From: Streptomyces ficellus
Lineage (GTDB): Bacteria > Actinomycetota > Actinomycetes > Streptomycetales > Streptomycetaceae
Length of the DNA stretch: 64,000 nucleotides
Assembly: GCF_030406405.1 (NCBI RefSeq)
Contig: NZ_JAUEPL010000002.1
Coordinates: 62,001-126,000, forward strand
Direction of reading: 5' to 3'
Of the stretch, positions 7,639 through 18,055 are shown one piece after another (within the stretch, counting starts at the first letter, position 1; each line of letters begins with the position of its first letter). The position numbers were made by a program, and so were the translations under genes. The notes under the pieces are model-generated. The model had not been told where the DNA came from, made no database searches, and was given only the letters and a program-made list of their open reading frames with translations.

Positions 7639-8856
7639 TCACCAGGTCACCGGCAGCGCGTGCAGGCCGTAGTTGACGTGCTCCTCCTTGAACCGGAGCG
7701 CCTCGACCGGCTCGGCGAGCCGCAGCTCGGGGATGCGCGCGAACAGCGTCGCCAGGGCGACCTCCAGCTCGATCCGCACCAGGTGCTGGCCGAGGCACTG
7801 GTGCGCGCCGTGCCCGAAGGCCAGGTGGCGCCGATCCACGCGGTCGATGTCGAAGACGTCCGGGTCCGGGAACCGCTCCGGATCCCGATTGGCGCCCACG
7901 GTCAGGCCGAGCACACCCTCGCCGGCCCCGATCCGGACACCGCCGAGCTCGACGTCCGCCAGGGCGACCCGCGAATTGCCGATCTCCGCGATGGTGAAGA
8001 ACCGCAGCAGTTCGTCGATGGCCGCCGGCCAGCGTGACGGGTCGTCGCGCAGCGCCTTGCGCAGGTCCGGCCGGTCCAGGAGCAGCATGGCGCCCAGCCC
8101 GATGATGTTGGCGGGGGTCTCGTGGCCGGCCATCAGCAGCATGAAGGCCATCGCCACGAGGTCGCGGTGGTCGGGGACGCCCGGCTCACCACGCCGCGCG
8201 GCCAGCCGCCCGATCACGTCGTCGGTCGGCTCCCGCTCCTTGTCGGTGACCAGCTTGTCCATGTAGCCCATCAGCTCGGCCATGCCGCGGGCGCCGGCCT
8301 CGGGTGTGGTGGCGTTCATCACCGTGAAGGAGATGCGCAGGAAGAAGTCGCGGTCGTCGAAGGGAACGCCGATCAGCTCGCAGATCACCAGGAGCGGCAC
8401 CGGGTTGGCGAACGCGTCGACGAGGTCGGCGGGACGGGGTCCCTCCATCAGCCGGTCGACGTACTCGTCCACGATCTCCTGGACCCGGGGGCGCAGACGT
8501 TCGACGCTCCGGGGGGTGAAGTCACTGGCCACGGCGCGCCGGGCCAGCGTGTGCTCCGGCGGGTCCATGCCCACCAGCGATGTGGAGAACTCGGGCGCGG
8601 GGACCTGATGGTCCATCAGCAGGGGGAACCCGGGGTGGCGCAGGTCGGAGCTGAACCGGTTGTCTCCCAGCATCGCCTTGACGTCTTCGTAGCGCGTCAC
8701 GGCCCAGGCGAGTTTCCCGCTGGGCAGCCTGACCTTGCCCGGCGCGGGGCGCTCACGCAGTTCGCGGTAGCCGTCCGGCACTTCGTACGGGCAGGTCCGG
8801 CGCATCGGGTAGGACGGGGGCTCGGGGGACGCGGTGATGTCGGGCGCTTCGGTCAT
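7639..8856 (-). CDS. Cytochrome P450, CYP105-like
   Basis: 405-residue P450 with complete motifs: I-helix MAGHET, K-helix ExxR in DELLRFF, haem loop FGHGAHQCLGQHLVRIE with the Cys ligand. The loop and the paired ferredoxin gene fit CYP105-type hydroxylases. The frame is open 27 codons further upstream, but the ATG reading MTEAPD has GGAGA in front and gives normal length. Probably a tailoring hydroxylase in the enediyne cluster; regio-specificity cannot be read. Confidence 0.93.
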   Translation of the reverse strand: MTEAPDITASPEPPSYPMRRTCPYEVPDGYRELRERPAPGKVRLPSGKLAWAVTRYEDVKAMLGDNRFSSDLRHPGFPLLMDHQVPAPEFSTSLVGMDPPEHTLARRAVASDFTPRSVERLRPRVQEIVDEYVDRLMEGPRPADLVDAFANPVPLLVICELIGVPFDDRDFFLRISFTVMNATTPEAGARGMAELMGYMDKLVTDKEREPTDDVIGRLAARRGEPGVPDHRDLVAMAFMLLMAGHETPANIIGLGAMLLLDRPDLRKALRDDPSRWPAAIDELLRFFTIAEIGNSRVALADVELGGVRIGAGEGVLGLTVGANRDPERFPDPDVFDIDRVDRRHLAFGHGAHQCLGQHLVRIELEVALATLFARIPELRLAEPVEALRFKEEHVNYGLHALPVTW

Positions 8857-8887
8857 GGACGTCTCCGATCGTGGGGTAAGGGTTCGA

Positions 8888-10084
8888 TCAGGGCTGGGGT
8901 TGCGGTTGGGGTTGTGGATCGGGGCGGCGGGCGGCACGTTCGGACGCCGGGCGGCTCCAGCGCCGCATGGCCGGCAGCTCGACCGTCTTGCGCAGCACCC
9001 AGGCGAGCGCGACGCAGAGGACGAAGAGACCGACCATGAACACGATGGCGACGGGCGTACTGAACGTCACCCGGGTGTAGCCGCGGGCGTAGCCCACCAC
9101 GTCGCCCGCCAATGCGGCGTGCACGGCGAACATCGCGACGAGGTGGGAGATGTAGAAGACGAAGGACAGCTCCCCGAGCCACACCATGAACCGCCCGGCG
9201 AGCACGGAGCCCCGCCCGGACAGGTCGCGGGTGGCCACGGCCCCGATCAGCAGCGCGGACGGAATCGGATAGAGCGCGGCGTTCCCGAAGGGGCTGGGCA
9301 GGAAGTACAGCAGGAGGTAGGCGGCGAGGTTGATCAGGGCGGCGGGCAGTATGCCGATCTTCGGCCACCGCCCGGTGGCGATGATCCGGGCGAGGAGCAT
9401 GCCGAGGACGAACTCGATCGACCGGACGGGCGGGAAGAAGTACAGCGCCCACAGCTGGGGCCACGACCCCTCGGGATAGAACTGGCTGGGGGGAAATCCC
9501 GAGAGCAGCGGATAGCTGACCAGGGGTATCAGAGCGGCGGCCAGGCCCAGGCCGATGGCCCAGTACCACAGTGCCCGGGGGTCGAGACGGCTGATCAGCC
9601 GGAACAGCAGAGGGAACATCGCGTAGCACAGCAGCTCGACCGAGAGCGACCAGGTCGCGCCGTTGAGCTGATACATGATCAGGTCCTGGTCGGGCCACCA
9701 GTTCTGTACGAGGAAGATGTTCGCCAGCGCGGGGCCCCATCTGATCGTTTCCCCGGCGGCGGCGAACTGGGCGAGGGCGATGGCCGCGATCAGCAGGTGG
9801 CAGGGTCCGATGCGCACGAGCCTGCGCCGCCAGAAACGGCGCGCGCTCTGACCCGGCTTCGCCGACCAGGTGAGCACGAATCCACTGAGGACGAAGAAGA
9901 ACGAGACTGCGAGGAACGCGATGCGCCCGCTGCCGGTCAGGGTGTTGTAGCCGGCGGCGGCCTCCGGGTCGGAGAACGCCCCGAGGGCGAGCGAATGGCC
10001 GACGAAGACGAAGACCAGGCAAATGGCCCGCAAGCCCGTCAGCGAAGGCAGCGTGGCCGTACGGGCCGGTGCCGGCGAACTCAT
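8888..10084 (-). CDS. Membrane acyltransferase, acyltransferase-3 family
   Basis: 398 residues with about ten membrane helices. It opens with the family signature RAICLVFVFVGHSLALG, where the His is the usual catalytic candidate, followed by SFFFVLSGFVLTW. The C-terminus carries a PQPQPQPQP tail. Relatives O-acylate sugars, macrolides or cell-surface glycans from acyl-CoA. The ATG has AGAGGT in front. It lies 31 bases upstream of the P450 start on the same strand. A role in acylating a cluster product or in cell-surface modification is possible; sequence alone does not decide. Confidence 0.85.
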   Translation of the reverse strand: MSSPAPARTATLPSLTGLRAICLVFVFVGHSLALGAFSDPEAAAGYNTLTGSGRIAFLAVSFFFVLSGFVLTWSAKPGQSARRFWRRRLVRIGPCHLLIAAIALAQFAAAGETIRWGPALANIFLVQNWWPDQDLIMYQLNGATWSLSVELLCYAMFPLLFRLISRLDPRALWYWAIGLGLAAALIPLVSYPLLSGFPPSQFYPEGSWPQLWALYFFPPVRSIEFVLGMLLARIIATGRWPKIGILPAALINLAAYLLLYFLPSPFGNAALYPIPSALLIGAVATRDLSGRGSVLAGRFMVWLGELSFVFYISHLVAMFAVHAALAGDVVGYARGYTRVTFSTPVAIVFMVGLFVLCVALAWVLRKTVELPAMRRWSRPASERAARRPDPQPQPQPQP

Positions 10085-10176
10085 GTGCAACCTCTTTCTC
10101 CAGAACGGGGAAGGCTGGGCGACACGGTCCGGTCCCCCGGTGGACGCGCGCCGCCGGGCGAGCGCGCGCCCACCGG

Positions 10177-10545
10177 TCACATCTCGCTGCCGGACGGCAG
10201 CATGATCGGCCGCACCTCTATGCCCAGCCCCGCCATGCGGGCCTCGGGGAGGAGGGCGGCCAGCTCGTGTGCGCGCTGGACGGTTTCGCAGTCGATCAGG
10301 TAGAAGCCGGAGAACTGGATCGGGGAGGCCAGGAGCGGACCGTCGGAGACCGACGCCGTGCCGTCGACCACGCGGACCACCGTGCTCTGGAACACATGGG
10401 CCAAGGTGTGCGCGGCGACCAGCTCGCCCGCCTCCGCGACGGTCCTCTGGAAGGAGCGGTGGCCCTGCACGAACTCCTCGCGGGCAGCGTCCTCCAGTGC
10501 CTCCCACGCGGCGGGGTCCATGTGCAGTATCAGCATGTACTTCAC
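10177..10545 (-). CDS. DGPF/YCII-family protein (second copy)
   Basis: 122 residues with VKYMLILHMDP at the start, SDGPLLASPIQFSGFYLID in the middle and GLGIEVRPIM near the end, matching the family and the copy at 2999-3364. The GTG start was selected for the CAGGAG seven bases upstream; longer versions add an unrelated N-terminus. A promoter identical in both elements and spacing to that of the first copy lies 53 bases upstream. Expression is therefore probably controlled by the ECF42 sigma factor encoded 5 kb away. Confidence 0.88.
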   Translation of the reverse strand: MKYMLILHMDPAAWEALEDAAREEFVQGHRSFQRTVAEAGELVAAHTLAHVFQSTVVRVVDGTASVSDGPLLASPIQFSGFYLIDCETVQRAHELAALLPEARMAGLGIEVRPIMLPSGSEM

Positions 10546-10597
10546 ACCTGCGCTCCTGACGTCACTGACGCCCCCTGCAGACGTCACTCGCCGGTAA

Positions 10598-10624
10598 GTC
10601 GGCGCCGGTGGACAGGATTCGACA
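10598..10624 (-). promoter_or_regulatory. ECF42-type promoter upstream of the second DGPF gene
   Basis: Read on the minus strand: TGTCGA (10624-10619), 17-base spacer, CGAC (10601-10598), preceded by GA as at 2920. It occupies the gap between the BBE-type oxidase stop and the DGPF start. Confidence 0.8.
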
Positions 10625-10650
10625 TCGTTCCGGCTCCGCGTCGGCCCTTC

Positions 10651-12036
10651 TCAGTACCGGGCCGAGGCGCCCGGAGGGATGTCGTGGCGGAAGATCCCGG
10701 ACGGGTCGATCCGGCGGCGGACGCGATCCGCACGGGCGACCGCGTCGGGAGGAAGGTGTCGCTGGGGCTGGTCGAGGCGCTCGACCAGCGTGGGCGCGGT
10801 CCACCCGGTGTCCCATGGGGCAAGGGCCGCGCGGACCTTGGCGCAGTGTGCCCGGATCGCGGCCTCGTCGCCGGGACCGACCACCAGGCCGCCGGCCGTG
10901 AAGGCGAAGGCCGCTTGGAGGCGGCTGAGTGCGCCGCCGTTCGGACAGTGCTCCGCCAGCGCGCCGCCGAGCTGCCGCAGTTCGGCGTTGACCAGGGGCG
11001 ACCCCGACCCCTCACCGAGCAGCCGGAGGAAGGTCTCGATGCCGTCCTGACCGAGCCCGGAGAGCAACAGGTGGTCACCGGCCACGGGGACGGGGTCGGT
11101 GGGGTCCATATGGGCGTGGACGACCGCGGGCGGCGTCGCGACGCTCCAGGTGTCGAGCAGCGGCTCGGCGACGTCACGGAGCGGGCCGAGCAGCTGATCG
11201 GCCCGGAGCCGCGCGGTCACCAGGTCCCGCTCGGTCGGGCCGAGGACCGTACCGGTCAGGCACACCACCGGCCCCCCGGTCAGCTCGGGCGGGACGCCGG
11301 GCGCGTCCGGCAGGTTCATCACCCGCATCGCCGTGGTGACGGTCGCGGGGGCGTCCCGGGTCCATCGGACCCATCGGGTAAGCAGCTCCGGGCCGTGCGC
11401 CGCGGGCCAGAACGCCGCACCGGTGAGCACCCGGGCGGCCGGGAACAGGGCCACCTCGACCGCGGTGACGACGCCGAAGCCGCCACCGCCTCCGCGCAGT
11501 GCCCAGAACAGCTCCGGTTCGGTCGTGGCGTCGACCCGGCGGGCCGCACCGTCCGCGGTGACCAGTTCGATCGCCCGGACGGCGTTGACGGCAAGCCCGG
11601 TGTGCCGCCCGTAGACACTGATTCCGCCGCGCAGCAGGTAGCCGACCACCCCCACGGTCGGCGACGTGCCGTGCGGGGCGGCCCATCCGTGCTCGGCGGC
11701 CGCCTCGACGACGGCTCCCCAGCGGGTCCCGGCCGGCACGCGGGCCACACGGGTCGTCGTGTCGATCTCCACCGGCCCCGCGGGCTCGGTGCGGATCAGC
11801 AGCGAGTCGTGCATCGGACGGCCCGAGGAGGAGGCGTGTCCGCTGGTGAGCGGCCGCACCCACAGCCGTTCGGACACCGCGTGGCGGACAGCGGCCCGTA
11901 CTTCCGCGGTGGTGCGGACCGTGACCGCCGCGGCCGGTCGGACCGGTGCGGCGAGGTTGAACACGGCGGTCGCCGCGGCGAACGGCGCCTGGCCGGGGCG
12001 CGCGATCGTCACCGCCGGCAGCTCGGTCCGGGTCAT
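10651..12036 (-). CDS. FAD-linked oxidase, berberine-bridge type (monocovalent)
   Basis: 461 residues: an FAD-binding PCMH domain in the first half (SGHASSSG with the flavin-linking His, ALRGGGGGFGVVT) and a substrate domain behind. The second flavin-linking position, Cys in bicovalent family members, reads GTSPTVG, so it is Ser and the FAD is probably held by His only. The usual YxN-type C-terminal element is weak. AAGGGA lies eight bases before the ATG. It lies behind the acyl-CoA-dehydrogenase-like gene on the same strand. Probably an alcohol or C-C bond-forming oxidase of the cluster. Confidence 0.85.
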   Translation of the reverse strand: MTRTELPAVTIARPGQAPFAAATAVFNLAAPVRPAAAVTVRTTAEVRAAVRHAVSERLWVRPLTSGHASSSGRPMHDSLLIRTEPAGPVEIDTTTRVARVPAGTRWGAVVEAAAEHGWAAPHGTSPTVGVVGYLLRGGISVYGRHTGLAVNAVRAIELVTADGAARRVDATTEPELFWALRGGGGGFGVVTAVEVALFPAARVLTGAAFWPAAHGPELLTRWVRWTRDAPATVTTAMRVMNLPDAPGVPPELTGGPVVCLTGTVLGPTERDLVTARLRADQLLGPLRDVAEPLLDTWSVATPPAVVHAHMDPTDPVPVAGDHLLLSGLGQDGIETFLRLLGEGSGSPLVNAELRQLGGALAEHCPNGGALSRLQAAFAFTAGGLVVGPGDEAAIRAHCAKVRAALAPWDTGWTAPTLVERLDQPQRHLPPDAVARADRVRRRIDPSGIFRHDIPPGASARY

Positions 12037-12052
12037 GCGGCGGTTCCCTTCA

Positions 12053-12086
12053 TGGATGGCTACACGGTGTGGATGGCTACGCGATG
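12053..12086 (+). repeat. 17-bp direct repeat between two minus-strand oxidase genes
   Basis: TGGATGGCTACACGGTG is followed directly by TGGATGGCTACGCGATG. The second copy includes the stop codon of the flavin monooxygenase at 12077. Confidence 0.75.
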
Positions 12087-13315
12087 CCGAATCGGGCGCG
12101 GGCCAGCTCGCGTGTGGTCACCGACCTCAGGAGGACGCCGATCCCGGCATGGCTGTGCAGCGCGGACATGTCACGCCAGACCCGCTCGATCCGCTCACCG
12201 TGCCGGACGGCGCTGGAACCGGCGGTGGGGAACAGCTGTCCCTCCACGGCACGCCAGCACAGCCGGAGCACCTCGCGGCAGATGGTGGCGATACGCAGGT
12301 CCTGCTCGCGGGTGAAGGCGCCCGGACCGGCGGCGCACAGGTCGCGCCACTGCTGGACCGCCTGTCGCACGGCGGCTTCCGCGGTCGTGATGAGCCCGGC
12401 CGCCTCTCCGTACCAGAACTGGTAGTCCGGGTCCTCGGCCCGGGTGACGACCGGGGGGAACATCGTGGTCCGTGAGCGCATCAGCTCCTCGTAGGCGTCC
12501 AGCGCGCCCTGAGCCATGCCGACGGCGAGCGAGGCGACCTCCAGCAGCATGAAGCTGAGGGGGCCGCCGCCGTACTCGGGGTTGCCGTGCAACCGGCTGC
12601 CCGGCGTGCCCTCCGCGGTGTCGACTTCGCTCATGTGCGTCCCGGGGAACGCGAAGTGCTCGGGGATCCTGCCGTTCTCGATCACGATGCTGTGCGATCC
12701 GCTGCCCTTGAGTCCCAGTTGACCGCCCCAGTCGTCGAGCCGGCGGAACGCGCTGCGCGGGGCGATGAAGAGCATTGGTGACGGTGGCGCTCCGTCTGCG
12801 CCGGGGACCAGGGCATGGCCGAGGAAGTGCGTCGCGTACGGTGATCCCGAGCAGTACTTCCAGGTGCCGTTGAGCTCCCATCCGCCGTCCGGTGTCCGCT
12901 TCGCCGAGCCGCTCGGCATGATGGTCGCCGGGCAGATGAAGTCGCCCCCGCGGAACACCTCGGCCTGGGCGCGCTCACCGAACAGCGAGGCGACCGGGAG
13001 CGCATGCGTGGCCCCGAGGCAGAACATCCACGCGGTCGAGGGGCACCCCCGGGCCAGGGCCGTCGACACCCGCAGGAAGGTGTCGATGCCGAATTCGTAG
13101 CCGCCGTAGCGCCTGGGAACCAGGATGCGGTAGAAGCCCGCGGCGGCGAACGCCTCATGAGTGTCCTGGGCGTAATAGGTGCGCCGCTCGGTCTCGGCCT
13201 GGCGGGGCACCAGCGTCGGCGCGATGGTCTCCGCCCTGGTGATGACCTCAGCGGGCGTCAGACCGGGTTCGGGAGGGGACGGCGGTTCGGAAGCGCGAAT
13301 AGTGGCGGCCGTCAT
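12077..13315 (-). CDS. Flavin-dependent monooxygenase, acyl-CoA dehydrogenase fold
   Basis: 412-residue protein with acyl-CoA dehydrogenase N-terminal, central and C-terminal domains (LVPRRYGGYEFG, GTWKYCSGSPYATHFLG, GLKGSGSHS). It lacks the dehydrogenase base motif, and the pattern matches group D hydroxylases such as HsaA that use FADH2 or FMNH2. The start has AAGGAG upstream. It is divergent from the condensation-domain gene over a 180-base promoter region. A relative is truncated at the left window edge. Probably an aromatic or enediyne-core hydroxylase using the flavin reductase at 29945-30499. Confidence 0.85.
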   Translation of the reverse strand: MTAATIRASEPPSPPEPGLTPAEVITRAETIAPTLVPRQAETERRTYYAQDTHEAFAAAGFYRILVPRRYGGYEFGIDTFLRVSTALARGCPSTAWMFCLGATHALPVASLFGERAQAEVFRGGDFICPATIMPSGSAKRTPDGGWELNGTWKYCSGSPYATHFLGHALVPGADGAPPSPMLFIAPRSAFRRLDDWGGQLGLKGSGSHSIVIENGRIPEHFAFPGTHMSEVDTAEGTPGSRLHGNPEYGGGPLSFMLLEVASLAVGMAQGALDAYEELMRSRTTMFPPVVTRAEDPDYQFWYGEAAGLITTAEAAVRQAVQQWRDLCAAGPGAFTREQDLRIATICREVLRLCWRAVEGQLFPTAGSSAVRHGERIERVWRDMSALHSHAGIGVLLRSVTTRELARARFGIA

Positions 13316-13494
13316 TCCAGCGCAGCTCCTTAGCCGTTCTTCCATGGATGGATGGGCTGCCAGCCACGGTCACACGCGGCGGCGGGACGGCACATCTCCC
13401 GGATTGCCAGCACGACGGAAGAACCCCGGGAAAAAAGCAGAGGCTAGGGTTCCCCGGGACGTTCGGCCGATCTCGGTGGGAGGACACGACCCCC

Positions 13495-14880
13495 ATGCGC
13501 TCTGACAGCACGCCACGGGCCGGCGATTTTGACGGCCGGTTTCCGCTCTCCTACAACCAGGAATTCCTCTACGGATTCGACCGGGGTGACGACGAGGGGC
13601 CGTTCGGCCCCCGGTTCCACATCGTCCATGGCTGGCGGCTGCGCGGGAAGGTGCACGTCGACACCCTGCAACAGGCTCTGGACGACGTGGTGGCACGCCA
13701 CGAGGCACTGCGCACGGTCGTCGTCCGGGGTGATGCCGAGTGGTACCAGCGGGTCCGACCGCCGACGCGGGTGCGGCTGGACGTACGCGAGGCGGCGGGC
13801 ACCGACGCGGACGCCCAGGACCTTGCCGCGGAGCGGCTGCTGACCGAGGTCGAGTCCGGCACCATCGACGCCCATGAACTGCCCCTGATGAAGGCGACCT
13901 TGCTGCGCTTCGACGAGGAGTCCGCGGTCCTGGTGCTCATCGTGCACCACACCGCGGCCGACGGCTGGTCGGTCCGGCGGATCATCCGCGACCTGGCCGT
14001 CCGCTATGCCGCGCGGCGCGGCTGCGACGTACCCGAACCGCCGTCGGCACTCCCCTACCGCGACTTCGTGACCTGGCAGCGCGCCTACTCGGAGAGTGCC
14101 GAGGCGCAGCGTGCGCGCGACTTCTGGCGGCGGAAACTCGCGGGCGCCCGGATCATCTCCGTTCCCACCGACCGGCCGAAGTCGGCCGGGCTGCGGGAGT
14201 CCACGGCGGTGTACCGCTTCACCATCGAGCGCCCTTTGGTGTCGCGCGCGGTGGACCTGGCCAAGGCGTTGCGCAGCACGCCCTTCATGGTGCTGCTCGG
14301 CGCGTTCGCCCTCATGGTCCAGCGGACGACCGGCAGCACCGACGTCGTGGTGCCGACCTTCTCACCCGGGCGCGACCAGGAGAGGTTCCAGCACACGGTC
14401 GGACCGTTCCTCAACCTGCTGCCGCTGCGCGCCGAGCTGGCCGGCTGCCGGGACTTCCGCGAGGTGGTGGCCCGGGTCCGGGCCACCTGCCTGGAGGCCT
14501 ACTCGTACGACATTCCCACCGTGCAGATCCTCGCGGAGGCACCGGAGTTGATGCTGCCGGTCATGGAGGACGCCCGGGCCGCCTGCGTCTTCCAGGTGTT
14601 CCCGTTCCCCTTCGTTCTGGACGGGGAGAAGATCGGCGACCTGGAGTACACCGAGATACGGCGCCGGCTGGACTCCCAGCCGGTGGGCTCGGACGTGCCG
14701 AACGGTGCGTTGTGGACGCTCAACCTGGATCCGGCCGGCGATGTGGTGGCGGGCATCCAGTACAACAGCAACCTCTATGACGAGAGTTCCGTGGCCCGGA
14801 TGGTGGACCGGTTCCGGCAGGTCCTCTCCGAGGTGGTCACCGCGCCGGACGCTCCGCTGGATCCGCGGCGTGAGCCGTAG
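13495..14880 (+). CDS. Free-standing condensation (C) domain protein
   Basis: 461 residues, one NRPS condensation domain with no attached module. The catalytic motif HHTAADGWS places the active His at residue 152 and the structural Asp at 156; PFxNLLPLR-type latch residues follow. GGGAGGA precedes the ATG. Discrete C domains such as SgcC5 of C-1027 join a carrier-protein-bound aryl amino acid to a hydroxyl of the enediyne core as an ester. With the A-PCP protein, hydroxylase and MbtH in the same cluster, the same role is inferred. Confidence 0.9.
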   Translation: MRSDSTPRAGDFDGRFPLSYNQEFLYGFDRGDDEGPFGPRFHIVHGWRLRGKVHVDTLQQALDDVVARHEALRTVVVRGDAEWYQRVRPPTRVRLDVREAAGTDADAQDLAAERLLTEVESGTIDAHELPLMKATLLRFDEESAVLVLIVHHTAADGWSVRRIIRDLAVRYAARRGCDVPEPPSALPYRDFVTWQRAYSESAEAQRARDFWRRKLAGARIISVPTDRPKSAGLRESTAVYRFTIERPLVSRAVDLAKALRSTPFMVLLGAFALMVQRTTGSTDVVVPTFSPGRDQERFQHTVGPFLNLLPLRAELAGCRDFREVVARVRATCLEAYSYDIPTVQILAEAPELMLPVMEDARAACVFQVFPFPFVLDGEKIGDLEYTEIRRRLDSQPVGSDVPNGALWTLNLDPAGDVVAGIQYNSNLYDESSVARMVDRFRQVLSEVVTAPDAPLDPRREP

Positions 14881-14888
14881 GTCCGGCA

Positions 14889-14914
14889 GGCGGGGCGACC
14901 GGGTTCGCCCCGCC
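14889..14914. terminator. Bidirectional hairpin between convergent genes
   Basis: A perfect 10-bp stem (GGCGGGGCGA/TCGCCCCGCC) around a 6-base loop, between the condensation protein stop and the converging binding-protein stop. Confidence 0.75.
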
Positions 14915-14924
14915 CTCCCCGGGC

Positions 14925-16262
14925 TCAGCCGACGGTGATCGGGCCCCTGGGCCGCAGCCCGCGGCAGGCGGCGTCGTAGTCGTCCAGCACACGCTGGGCC
15001 TGGGAGTTGGCGCGGGCCAGCCGGTCCCGCACGTCCACGTCGGAGACCAGGACGTCGTGCATGGCCTGGGTCAGCACGCGTTGGATTTCCGCGAAGTCCC
15101 CGAGCACCGCGCCGCGCGCGGCGGGGGATCCGTCGTTGGCGGCAAGCTGGTCCAGGGCCGTGCGGAAGTGCGGGTTCTCCTTGAACCAGCCTTCCTGGTC
15201 GAGCAGTTGGGCCGCGCCGTCGGTGACCGCGATGAACCCGGTGTCCCGGTGGCGGTCGGCGGCGGCCCTGGGGGCGTTGAGGTACTGCATGAAGGCCAGC
15301 GCACCGTCCATGGTGTCCGGGTCCAAACCGTCCGCCAGCCACAGTGCGTCTCCGCCGATCACGTTGCCCGCGTAGGGCACCTGCTCGTTGTACGGCATCC
15401 GGCAGGCCCGCACCGTGAAGCCGCCGTCCCGGCCGGCTCCGACGATGCGTTCCGCCTCGACCGAGGTGGTGAGGGTGAAGGCGACCCGCTGGTCGGCGAA
15501 CGCGCGGAAGTTGGCCTCCCAGTCGCTCTGCGTGGACGTCGGCCTGCCGCGGTAGAGGTACAGCCCGTCCCGGTGCATCCGTCGCCACCAGTGGAAGTAG
15601 GCCAGCATCGCGTCCGAGTCGAGGTACATGGTCGCGGCCCGGCCGGACCGGCCGTTGTCGTGGTCGGCGAGCAGCGCGCCCTGCTGGGCCGCCGCCTGCT
15701 GGAACAGCCACCCGTGGTTGGGCCAGCTGATCCCGTGGGTCGGGCCGTCCGCCACCCTGACGACGGCCCGGCAGGCGGCCTCCAGCTCCGCCCAGGTCCG
15801 CGGTACGTCGTCGATACCGGCGCGGGCCAGCAGGTCGGTGTTGGCGTAGAGCAGGGTGGTCGAGGTGAGCGGGGGCATGGCCGCCACTTCGCCGTCGAAG
15901 GTGTAGTACCGGCGGGCCGCCGGGGTGATGTCGTCGAGGACCACGGGTTCACCGAGGATCTCGGTGCGGCCCGCGATCGCTCGCTCCACCGGAGTGAACA
16001 GGGGTTCTCCGTTCGGCTTGCGCGCGTCGAGGGCCTCCTGGGTCGAGGTGTAGAAGTACTGCGCGATGGTCGGAGCGGCACCCTGGCGGGCCGCGTCGTG
16101 CACGGCCTGCGGAAGCGTCAGCCAGTCCTCACCCCTCACCCGTATCCGGTATTCGGGGTGTGCGGCTGTGAACTGCTCGGCCAACTCACGGGTTCGGTCG
16201 AGGAAGTACGGCATGAAGGGGTAGAGCGGCACCCAGATGTCAATGTCCATGCGGTTCCACAT
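14925..16262 (-). CDS. Solute-binding-protein fold (ABC sugar-binding family 1) without signal peptide
   Basis: 445 residues resembling family 1 extracellular solute-binding proteins (FTAAHPEYRIRVRGEDW, LLYANTDLLARAGIDDVPRTWAEL, GGDALWLADGL, GDFAEIQRVLTQAM). The ATG has AAGGAG nine bases upstream and the protein begins MWNRMDIDIWVPLYPF: no lipobox, no hydrophobic signal, and the upstream in-frame extension has none either. No permease or ATPase genes are near. It is divergent from the HpaB-type hydroxylase gene. It probably acts in the cytoplasm, perhaps as a ligand-binding accessory protein; function unknown. Confidence 0.8.
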   Translation of the reverse strand: MWNRMDIDIWVPLYPFMPYFLDRTRELAEQFTAAHPEYRIRVRGEDWLTLPQAVHDAARQGAAPTIAQYFYTSTQEALDARKPNGEPLFTPVERAIAGRTEILGEPVVLDDITPAARRYYTFDGEVAAMPPLTSTTLLYANTDLLARAGIDDVPRTWAELEAACRAVVRVADGPTHGISWPNHGWLFQQAAAQQGALLADHDNGRSGRAATMYLDSDAMLAYFHWWRRMHRDGLYLYRGRPTSTQSDWEANFRAFADQRVAFTLTTSVEAERIVGAGRDGGFTVRACRMPYNEQVPYAGNVIGGDALWLADGLDPDTMDGALAFMQYLNAPRAAADRHRDTGFIAVTDGAAQLLDQEGWFKENPHFRTALDQLAANDGSPAARGAVLGDFAEIQRVLTQAMHDVLVSDVDVRDRLARANSQAQRVLDDYDAACRGLRPRGPITVG

Positions 16263-16458
16263 TCGGGTGTTCTCCTTTGGAGGTCTTGCCGGACGGCCCT
16301 GCCCATGATTTGCGCGGCTCCCGGTCTGAGCATCTTCGAGATTGCCCAGTTGAACGTGGCGCGGCGTTCGGGCCGCGCATGCTGAAAGAAGCTCGGCGGG
16401 CGCTCGGGATGCCACGCTCTGAGATGTTCCTTCGAGACTGCGGCAACGGGAGGCGTCT

Positions 16459-18033
<1,575 letters not shown>

Positions 18034-18055
18034 TTCCACACATCGGAGACGAATC

